From the NCBI GenBank assembly GCA_947631865.1, contig CANRNF010000005.1, forward strand, positions 1-64,000: a DNA stretch of 64,000 nt, in the 5' to 3' direction. The position numbers and the translations under genes were made by a program. The notes beneath the pieces were generated by a model. It did no database searches. It saw only the letters and a list, made by a program, of their open reading frames with translations, and was not told the DNA's origin. This stretch comes from an uncultured Oscillospiraceae bacterium. GTDB lineage: Bacteria > Bacillota > Clostridia > Oscillospirales > Oscillospiraceae. How positions within the stretch are numbered: position 1 is the first letter of the stretch; each line of letters begins with the position of its first letter. Shown here piece by piece: positions 56,874 through 64,000 of this stretch.

Positions 56874-57025
56874 GGCCGCGGCCTCCTTCCCGCCTCCATT
56901 ATAAGCCATTCCCCGGCGGTTCTCAAGGGCCAGAGGAATATACAAAAAAAGCTGAAAAACCCCTTGATTTCATGGGACAGGTATGGTATAGTAATTGAGC
57001 GAATTTTGGAAAAGGATGAATTGTC

Positions 57026-57253
57026 ATGACTATTGCTCTTTCTGTATTGCAGCTCATCGCGGATCTCTTCCTCATCATCGTGATCCTGTTCCAGAGCGGT
57101 AAGCGCTCCGGGCTCTCCGGCGCTATCGCCGGCGGCGCGGATACCTTTATGACCAAGAGCAAGGCCAAGACTTGGGACGCGAAGCTGGCCAAGATGACCA
57201 AGTGGGTGGCCATCGTCTTCGTGCTGCTGACCCTTGTCCTGAACTTCATCTGA
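57026..57253 (+). CDS. secG: Preprotein translocase subunit SecG
   Basis: 75 aa, two TM, LFQSGKRSGLSGAIAGGADTF. Confidence 0.92.
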   Translation: MTIALSVLQLIADLFLIIVILFQSGKRSGLSGAIAGGADTFMTKSKAKTWDAKLAKMTKWVAIVFVLLTLVLNFI

Positions 57254-57274
57254 TAACTGCATATAGATAGGACA

Positions 57275-57307
57275 CAGCGCCGCTCAGCCGAGCGGCGCTG
57301 TTTTTTG
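57275..57307 (+). terminator. Rho-independent terminator after secG
   Basis: CAGCGCCGCTC-AGCC-GAGCGGCGCTG-TTTTTTG. Confidence 0.85.
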
Positions 57308-57315
57308 TTATTTTC

Positions 57316-58371
57316 TCACGCTGTGGCCGGTTCCAGGAGCGTGAGCTTTTTGTTGTCTGCGTCCAGGCGGCACCTGAGCCCGTAAGGTATGACGCCGATG
57401 GGCTCAGCATGGCCAAAGTTCACGTTATATAAGATAGGTATCTCCGGGTGTCCCGCCTCCCCGCCGACGACTTTCCGGTACACCTCTTTGTAGGGCTCGT
57501 ACTTGCTGCGGCGGGCGGGTTTACCTACGATGATGCCGTGGATCACGTCGAACAGCCCCTGGGCGGCCAGGTTCCGGAGGTACCAGGTGAGATAGTCACA
57601 GGATATATCCTCCTCGCTTGTCTCCAGAAACATGAGCTTTCCCGCCCATTCCTCCTTGGAGGGCCAGATAGACGTACCGATCACCTCGGGGAAAACATCT
57701 ACGCATCCGCCCAGCAGTTCCCCCTCCACCATGCCTGTGCCCTGGATGATCTCATAGCCCACTGTCTCCGGGTGATAGGCTTTGAGCCTGTGCATGTTCT
57801 CCGGCTTCCACCATATCTTCTCGTCCTCGTCGTCGTACCAGTAGGGCGCGGAGGGAATGTCCAAGGTGGGTTTGGGCTCAAAGAGCGTGTCCCGGATCAT
57901 GGCGGCGGTGTAGCCGTTGATGCGGACATATTCAGAGAAATTGTTCATAAGGCTGGCGCCATAGTAGGACACGAGCCCTGCCTTATAGCACATCAGGTGG
58001 TTGGTGGTGGTGTCGGAAAAGCCGGTGAATATCTTGGGATTAGCGCGTATTACATCAAAATCGATGTAGGGCAGCAGCCGGATGGTATCATCTCCGCCGA
58101 TGGCGTTGAAAACAGCTTTGACGCCCTTGTCCCGAAAGGCGTCCATCATGTCCACCGCCCGGGCCTCCGGGTGCTCATAGAGGTAATCCCGGCCCTTGAG
58201 AGCGTTGGGCATGACTGTGACCTTCAGCCCGTAGTCCCCTTCCAGCCGCTCTCTTGCGATGTCCAGCTTATGGATGGCCCAGGGCTCCCCCAGCGTGCCC
58301 GCGGAGAGGCTCACCACGGCCACGGTGTCGCCCCGTTCCAGGTGCTTTGGCTTTATCATTCCGGGACCCAT
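57316..58371 (-). CDS. S66 family LD-carboxypeptidase-like peptidase
   Basis: LERGDTVAVVSLSAG, GGDDTIRLLPYIDFD, GFSDTTTNHLM, GGCVDVF. Confidence 0.88.
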   Translation of the reverse strand: MGPGMIKPKHLERGDTVAVVSLSAGTLGEPWAIHKLDIARERLEGDYGLKVTVMPNALKGRDYLYEHPEARAVDMMDAFRDKGVKAVFNAIGGDDTIRLLPYIDFDVIRANPKIFTGFSDTTTNHLMCYKAGLVSYYGASLMNNFSEYVRINGYTAAMIRDTLFEPKPTLDIPSAPYWYDDEDEKIWWKPENMHRLKAYHPETVGYEIIQGTGMVEGELLGGCVDVFPEVIGTSIWPSKEEWAGKLMFLETSEEDISCDYLTWYLRNLAAQGLFDVIHGIIVGKPARRSKYEPYKEVYRKVVGGEAGHPEIPILYNVNFGHAEPIGVIPYGLRCRLDADNKKLTLLEPATA

Positions 58372-58372
58372 A

Positions 58373-59389
58373 TCATGTCCTCCCGGCCGTATCCCAGCCA
58401 CGGTCGAACTCACTGCGCCGGTCCCGGTTCATAAGGCCCCGGAACACATCCTCCGGCTCCATATCCTCATAGAGGATACCGTAGATGCTTCTGCAGATGG
58501 GCATCTCGGTGTGCAGCCGCTGGGAAAGGGTCATGACGCTGGCGGCGGCGTAGTAGCCCTCCACCACGGCGCCCACCTCCCGCAGGGCGATGGCCACCGG
58601 CGCGCCCCGGCCGATGAGAAGGCCGGCCTGACGGTTCCGGGAGTGGCCGGACAGGCACGTGACGATCAGGTCCCCCATACCAGCGAGGCCGGAGCAGGTG
58701 GTGCGGTCGCCTCCTGCTGCCTGGCAGAGGACCGCGATCTCCGCCATGGCCCGGGTCATAAACAGGGCCTTGGCGTTGTCGCCCAGCCCTAAGCCGTCCA
58801 TGATACCCACGCCCAGGGCGATGATGTTCTTCACCGCGCCGCACAGCTCCACGCCCACCACGTCCAGGTTCACGTAGACCCGGAACATGTCGTTCATAAA
58901 TACCCGCTGGACGAGCTCCGCCACCGCCTGGTCCTCGCAGGCGGCCACGCAGCCCGTGGCCATCCGGCGGGAGACCTCCTCCGCGTGGGAGGGACCGGAC
59001 AGCACCGCCACGGGGCAGTCCTTCCCAACTTCCTCCCGGATGACCTGGCTCATGCGGTATTCCGTGCCCGCCTCGATGCCCTTGGTGGCGGAGACCAGCA
59101 CGGTCCCCGGCTTGATGTGGGGCGCGGCGGTCTTCGCCGTGCGCCGGAGGATATTGGACGGAGACGCGAACAGCACAAGGTCCGCCCTCTCCGCGCCCGC
59201 AGGGTCGCTGGTGATGTCCAGTGCCTGGGGCAGGATAGCGCCGGCCATGGCGGGATTTTTCCGCCTCTTGGCCATGGCTGCGGCCTTCTCCGGGTCGTGG
59301 GTCCACAGCGTCACGTGGTGGCCGTTGTCAACGAGCAGCATGGCCAGGGCCGTGCCCCAGGCGCCGCTTCCGAATACGAATATCTCCAT
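58373..59389 (-). CDS. gpsA: NAD(P)H-dependent glycerol-3-phosphate dehydrogenase
   Basis: IFVFGSGAWGTALAMLL, LVSATKGIE, LSGPSHAEEV, GAVKNIIALGVGI. Confidence 0.95.
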   Translation of the reverse strand: MEIFVFGSGAWGTALAMLLVDNGHHVTLWTHDPEKAAAMAKRRKNPAMAGAILPQALDITSDPAGAERADLVLFASPSNILRRTAKTAAPHIKPGTVLVSATKGIEAGTEYRMSQVIREEVGKDCPVAVLSGPSHAEEVSRRMATGCVAACEDQAVAELVQRVFMNDMFRVYVNLDVVGVELCGAVKNIIALGVGIMDGLGLGDNAKALFMTRAMAEIAVLCQAAGGDRTTCSGLAGMGDLIVTCLSGHSRNRQAGLLIGRGAPVAIALREVGAVVEGYYAAASVMTLSQRLHTEMPICRSIYGILYEDMEPEDVFRGLMNRDRRSEFDRGWDTAGRT

Positions 59390-59399
59390 AGCGATCATA

Positions 59400-59717
59400 T
59401 CACTCCCAAGTCTTCCACACGTCCGGGCAGTAGCCCACAGTGGCCTGTTTTCCGTTCCGCACGATGGGGGTCTTCAAAAGTTCCGGGTAGTCAAAGAGCT
59501 TTTCCAGCTTGTCCCCATCATAGGCGAGATAGCTGATCTCCGGCGCGTCGCTCATGGCGGCGAGGCCCACCGCATTCTTCACGCTGGTGAGCTCCCCCCG
59601 GCTCATGCCGTACTGGATGATGTCCACGTATTGGAACTTGATCCGCCGCTCCTTGAAGTACCGCTGGGCCTTCTTCGTGTCAAAGCACTTGTTCTTGCCG
59701 AATATCTGGATATTCAT
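59400..59717 (-). CDS. ArsC/Spx family protein
   Basis: MNIQIFGKNKCFDTKKAQRYFKERRIKFQYVDI; TPIVRNG. Confidence 0.87.
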   Translation of the reverse strand: MNIQIFGKNKCFDTKKAQRYFKERRIKFQYVDIIQYGMSRGELTSVKNAVGLAAMSDAPEISYLAYDGDKLEKLFDYPELLKTPIVRNGKQATVGYCPDVWKTWE

Positions 59718-60358
59718 AAGTCGTTCCTCGCTATTTTGATCGGGTGGCGGATGACCGTCTTCCATTTCTCAGGCGGGACCCTTCTCGCGTCGGACATATA
59801 GATCTCGTGGTGCAGCCGGCTTTCATTCATATCGTTCACGTACCCGTTCCGCGCAAGATACGCGTCCATAAGAGCCACCGTCGCAGGCTCGTCGTCAAAG
59901 GAACCCAGGTGCATGATCTGGACGCACAGACCCTCCTCGACTGTCAAAAACTCCGCGGAAGAACAGTCCAGCTTTTTCTTTCTGCCCGCCGTCTCCACCG
60001 CCCAGGCGAAGTCCGCCTCGGTTATGAAGTCCGGCAGCCGGATCGCGGATATCCAGTTGAATGTGGACTTATCCCCGTAGTCGATGCCATCCACGCCGTC
60101 CTGCCACCAGAACCCCTCCAGCGGCGGCACCACATACTCATAGAACCCTTCGATCCTATGGTCTGTCTTATAGCTCATTTTCAAAGTATACGCCACCGCG
60201 TACAAAACACCCATCGCCCGCTGGTATGCCCCGCCTTCCTCATTGGGGTCTCCCCTGCCTCTCACGGCGACATAGTTCATCTTGGGGACATCGACGATCT
60301 CCGGTTTGTTCCCCGGCATATAGAACTCTTTATATTCCTTTTTGAAGTCGAACGCCAT
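59714..60358 (-). CDS. GyrI-like small-molecule-binding domain protein
   Basis: MAFDFKKEYKEFYMPGNKPEIVDVPKMNYVAVRGRGDPNEEGGAYQRAMGVLYAVAYTLKM. Confidence 0.85.
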   Translation of the reverse strand: MAFDFKKEYKEFYMPGNKPEIVDVPKMNYVAVRGRGDPNEEGGAYQRAMGVLYAVAYTLKMSYKTDHRIEGFYEYVVPPLEGFWWQDGVDGIDYGDKSTFNWISAIRLPDFITEADFAWAVETAGRKKKLDCSSAEFLTVEEGLCVQIMHLGSFDDEPATVALMDAYLARNGYVNDMNESRLHHEIYMSDARRVPPEKWKTVIRHPIKIARNDL

Positions 60359-60364
60359 GATCGC

Positions 60365-60973
60365 CTAGTCCTCATCCGGCTGCTGGCCGTCGTGGGCCAG
60401 CCACTTGCACTCTGTCAGTTCCATATTCGTGAACACAGCTTTGAAGGACGAGTCCTCCGGGCTGCAGGCATAAACGCCGAAGCGGACCTCGCCGTCCGCC
60501 GCGCTCATATGACACACGCGCATCTGGGAAAAGCGGACGCCGTCAGGCGAACATTCGATGCAGAAGTCGTCCTCCCTCCGGCTGAGGCGGTACCACATGC
60601 TCTTGACGGAGGCGTCGATCTGGGTGGTGGCCCAGTCCGACCAGCCGCCGTTGGTGACCACGCTGCCCAGGTGCTGGAACCGCTCGTTCTCGTACTCGAT
60701 GGAGCCCTTGAGCCAGTTTTCGCTGTCCAGGTACATCACCACACCGCACTGGTCGAACCGGTGGTGGGCGCTTTCAAACGCCGTCCGCACCGTAAAGGAG
60801 AAGAACTTCTCCTCCGCGCGCATCTGAAAGACCGGGGCGTTGTCGTTGCGGAAGTGATAGTATGTACGCTGCCACAGGTCCGTGTGGGGCTTGGTGACCA
60901 CCTCCAGGCGGCCATCCCCGATGGTGCAGAAGGCAGGCTCCCGCGTCCACTCCCATTGGCTCAGATCGATCAT
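60365..60973 (-). CDS. DUF1349 family protein
   Basis: QCGVVMYLDSENWLKGSIEYENERFQHLGSVVTNGGWSDWAT. Confidence 0.85.
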   Translation of the reverse strand: MIDLSQWEWTREPAFCTIGDGRLEVVTKPHTDLWQRTYYHFRNDNAPVFQMRAEEKFFSFTVRTAFESAHHRFDQCGVVMYLDSENWLKGSIEYENERFQHLGSVVTNGGWSDWATTQIDASVKSMWYRLSRREDDFCIECSPDGVRFSQMRVCHMSAADGEVRFGVYACSPEDSSFKAVFTNMELTECKWLAHDGQQPDED

Positions 60974-62373
60974 ACTGTTTTCTCCTTCACGAGTTTATTG
61001 CTCCCGCTCTCAGGAAAAGCTTTACGTGCATACCGCCGGTATACGGCGAAGCACAGCATCACGTTCAGCGCGTCCGCCACGAACTGGGACCAGACGATGC
61101 CGTTCATGCCCACCAGCCAGTTCAGCAAAAACAGCATGGGGATATTGAGCCCCAGCCAGCGGACCACGCCCAGAAATAGCGCGTGGCCGCCCTCCCCGAA
61201 GCCGTTGAACAGGTGGACATGGAAGAAGCTCAAAAACATCAGCGGCGTCGCCAGGATGCGGGCCCGGAGGAACCCGGTCCCCAAAGCCACCGTCTGCCCG
61301 TCCCGGATGAATATACTCATGATCTGCCCGGCGAAGAGCTCATAGAGCGCGATGCTCACCGCCGCGCATACAAGGCCGATCTTCAGGGAATAGCGTTTGA
61401 CGGCGTTCATCCGCTCATAGTTGCGTGCCGAGAAGTTGTAGGCGACGATGGGGGTCATGCCCAGGCATATGCCCACGCCGGTATTGAGGGGCAGCCGCTC
61501 CACCTTCAGAACGATGCCCACCGCGGCCAGGGCGATATCGCTGTAGCCTGTCATGAGCCGGTCGATGACGATATAGTCCAGGTCGAACAGCAGCGAGGTG
61601 ATGGACGAGGGCACGCCCACGGAGAAGATGGACTTGAGGCTCGCCTTCTCCGGCAGCTCTGCAGGACTGCCCAGTCGGAGCACGCCGCTGGTCTTCAGCC
61701 GCTTCAGAACCACGATGAAATAGCCGCAGGCGATGCAGTTGGAAAGGCATGTGGCGATGCCCGCGCCCATGATCTCATGACCCTTTGGCAGCAGCACGAA
61801 CATGAAAAGCGGGTCCAGGGCGATATTGATGACGCCGCCCATAGTGATGCCGAAGCCGGCCTTCCCCGACTCGCCGATGCTGCGGATCAGCGTGGCCAGC
61901 GTGTTGGACAGCACTGTGGGCACACCGCCGCAGACGATGACGCAAAAGGCGTAGCCGGTGGCAAAAGCGCGGGTATCGTCCCCGGCGCCCAGAAGGTCCA
62001 TCAGCGGCCGCATGAACGCCAGCGTCCCCAGGGAGAACAGCGCCGACACGCCCAGCGCCAGATAGACGCAGAAGCTGTATACCCGCCGGGCCTCGTCGGT
62101 CCGCTTCTGGCCCAGCAGGCGGGAGATCAGCGCCCCGCCGCCCACGCCGGACAGTCCGGCCAGCGCCACCGTGATGTTGAACAGCGGCAGGATCAGCGAC
62201 GCCCCGGCCACCATATAGGGGTCGTTGGTGCGGCCGATGAAGAACGTGTCGGCCATGTTGTAGATCAGCACGATCAGCTGGCTGATGATGGCCGGCATGA
62301 CCATGGTCCAGACCGCCTTTGGCACTGGCATGGTCTCAAAAACCGCTGTTCTGTCGCCTTTCACTGTGTTCAT
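60970..62373 (-). CDS. MATE family efflux transporter
   Basis: 12-TM, MATE repeats; second MATE gene in window. Confidence 0.9.
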   Translation of the reverse strand: MNTVKGDRTAVFETMPVPKAVWTMVMPAIISQLIVLIYNMADTFFIGRTNDPYMVAGASLILPLFNITVALAGLSGVGGGALISRLLGQKRTDEARRVYSFCVYLALGVSALFSLGTLAFMRPLMDLLGAGDDTRAFATGYAFCVIVCGGVPTVLSNTLATLIRSIGESGKAGFGITMGGVINIALDPLFMFVLLPKGHEIMGAGIATCLSNCIACGYFIVVLKRLKTSGVLRLGSPAELPEKASLKSIFSVGVPSSITSLLFDLDYIVIDRLMTGYSDIALAAVGIVLKVERLPLNTGVGICLGMTPIVAYNFSARNYERMNAVKRYSLKIGLVCAAVSIALYELFAGQIMSIFIRDGQTVALGTGFLRARILATPLMFLSFFHVHLFNGFGEGGHALFLGVVRWLGLNIPMLFLLNWLVGMNGIVWSQFVADALNVMLCFAVYRRYARKAFPESGSNKLVKEKTV

Positions 62374-62374
62374 T

Positions 62375-64000
62375 TCACACTTCCGTGATGACGGGCAGGA
62401 TCATGGGGCTGCGGCGGGTGACCTTGTAGAGGTAGCCGCTGAGCTGGCTCTTGATGCGGCCCTTGATCTCCGCCCAGTCGTTGATGCGGGCCCGCTGGCA
62501 GGACAGGATGCTCTCGTACACCACACGGCGCATCTCCTCCATGAGCTCGGCGTTGTCCCGCACATACACGAAGCCGCGGGTGATGATCTCCGGCTCGGCC
62601 AGAAGCTCCCCGTCCTGTGACATGGTCATGACCACCACCACCATACCGTCCTGGGCCAGGTGCTGCCGGTCCCGCATGACCGCGTTCTCCACGCCGCTGT
62701 CGTCCGTGCCGTCCACCAGCACCCGACCGGAGGGCACGGTCCCGTTTTTCGCGATGCGCTTGGCAGTCAGCTCTATCACGTCGCCGATGCCGGCGATCAT
62801 GATGTCCGCAGGGCGCATGCCCATCTCCTGGGCCAGGTCCCGATGGCGGCAGAGCATCCGGTGCTCCCCGTGGACGGGGATGAAAAACCGGGGCTTGGTC
62901 AGGGCCAGCATGGTCTTCTGTTCCTGCTGGCAGGCGTGGCCGGACACGTGGATGTCGATGCTCCGGTCGTAGATGACCTCGGCGCCCTTGGAGAACAGCT
63001 CGTCGATGACCCGGGTCACGGTCCGCTCGTTGCCGGGGATGGCGGAGGCGGAGATGATGACCCGGTCCCCCGCACCGATCTTCACCTGCCGGTGCTCGGA
63101 AAAGGCCATGCGGTACAGGGCCGACATGTTCTCCCCCTGGCTGCCGGTGGTGATGATGACCACCTTGGCGGGGTTCAGGGAGTTGATGCGGTTGATATCC
63201 ACCAGCACGTCTTTGGGGACGGTGAGATAGCCCTCTTCTACCGCCAGGCGGATCACGTTCTCCATGCTCCTGCCGGTCACGCAGACCTTCCGCTTATACT
63301 TGGCCGCGCAGTTCACGATCTGCTGGATGCGGTGGACGTTGGAGGCAAAAGTGGTGACGATGATGCGCTTGTCGCAGCCACGGAACAGCCGTTCCATGCT
63401 CTCGCCCACGTGCCGCTCCGAGTCGGAATAGCCCGGCCGCTCCACGTTGGTGGAGTCGCTCAAAAGAGCAAGCACGCCCTCCTTCCCCAGCTCCGCGAAC
63501 CGGTGGAAGTCAAACACGCCGCCCTCGATGGGCGTCAGGTCTATCTTGAAGTCGCCGGTGTGGATGAGCGTGCCGATAGGCGTTTTGATAGCCACCGCCA
63601 CGCTGTCAGCGATGGAGTGGTTCACGTGGATGAGCTCGCAGGTGAAGGCGCTGCCCACTTTGAAGGTGTCGCCTGCCGAGCAGGTGACCAGCTTCACCCG
63701 GTCGGCCAGGCCGTGCTCCTCCAGCTTCAGCCGCACCAGCCCCGCTGTGAGGCGGGTGGCGTATATGGGGCAGTCGATGCGGCCCATCACATAGGGCACC
63801 GCGCCGATGTGGTCCTCATGGCCGTGGGTCAGGACCATGCCCCGGACCCGGTCCTTGTTCTGCACCAGATATGTCACGTCCGGCACCACCGTGTCGATGC
63901 CATACATATCCTCATCGGGAAAGCCCATACCGCAGTCCACCACCAGGATGTCCTTGCCGTACTCGTAAACATAGAGGTTCTTGCCGATCTCGTCCAGACC
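62375..64000 (-). CDS. Ribonuclease J (5' end beyond window)
   Basis: Frame stays open to 64000 (GLDEIGKNLYVYEYGKDILVVDCGMGFPDEDMYGID); LTHGHEDHIGAVPY metallo-beta-lactamase motif. Confidence 0.93.
   Translation of the reverse strand, partial: GLDEIGKNLYVYEYGKDILVVDCGMGFPDEDMYGIDTVVPDVTYLVQNKDRVRGMVLTHGHEDHIGAVPYVMGRIDCPIYATRLTAGLVRLKLEEHGLADRVKLVTCSAGDTFKVGSAFTCELIHVNHSIADSVAVAIKTPIGTLIHTGDFKIDLTPIEGGVFDFHRFAELGKEGVLALLSDSTNVERPGYSDSERHVGESMERLFRGCDKRIIVTTFASNVHRIQQIVNCAAKYKRKVCVTGRSMENVIRLAVEEGYLTVPKDVLVDINRINSLNPAKVVIITTGSQGENMSALYRMAFSEHRQVKIGAGDRVIISASAIPGNERTVTRVIDELFSKGAEVIYDRSIDIHVSGHACQQEQKTMLALTKPRFFIPVHGEHRMLCRHRDLAQEMGMRPADIMIAGIGDVIELTAKRIAKNGTVPSGRVLVDGTDDSGVENAVMRDRQHLAQDGMVVVVMTMSQDGELLAEPEIITRGFVYVRDNAELMEEMRRVVYESILSCQRARINDWAEIKGRIKSQLSGYLYKVTRRSPMILPVITEV

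Noticed and set aside
1-64000. CRISPR arrays, rRNA operons, prophage or IS elements
   Set aside because: None seen on reading. The only clear non-coding RNA gene is rnpB, and no regularly spaced direct repeats were found.

Overview
A GC-rich, gene-dense chromosomal window from an endospore-forming Firmicute. The gene content suggests Clostridia/Oscillospirales; this is inferred from gene content only. Most of it is core housekeeping: trmK, nif3-like, spoIVA, cwlD, radA, xer, dut, a two-component system, fba/pfp, cotJ, ligA, yunB, two M42 peptidases, murD, rnpB (RNase P RNA, minus strand), yebC, a SPOCS/LysM protein, rsgA-prkC-stp-rlmN-rsmB-fmt-def-priA-rpoZ-gmk-remA-yicC, cdaR-cdaA, ispDF, a spoVB-like flippase, coaX, nrdDG, secG, gpsA and a partial rnj. 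No CRISPR array, rRNA, prophage or IS element was seen. The most interesting items are: (1) an intact 567-aa heavy-metal P-type ATPase homologue that lacks the whole actuator (TGE) domain and has degenerate catalytic motifs; (2) three copies, at about 46.1, 48.9 and 51.4 kb, of an intergenic two-hairpin element with compensatory base changes; (3) a CotJA-CotJB fusion; (4) several genes whose Shine-Dalgarno sequence lies in the 3' arm of a hairpin or terminator, including an un-called 50-aa membrane sORF; (5) an NrdR-box-like 13-mer in the promoter spacers of both nrdD and murD. All identifications come from reading sequence and recalling protein families; no searches were run.
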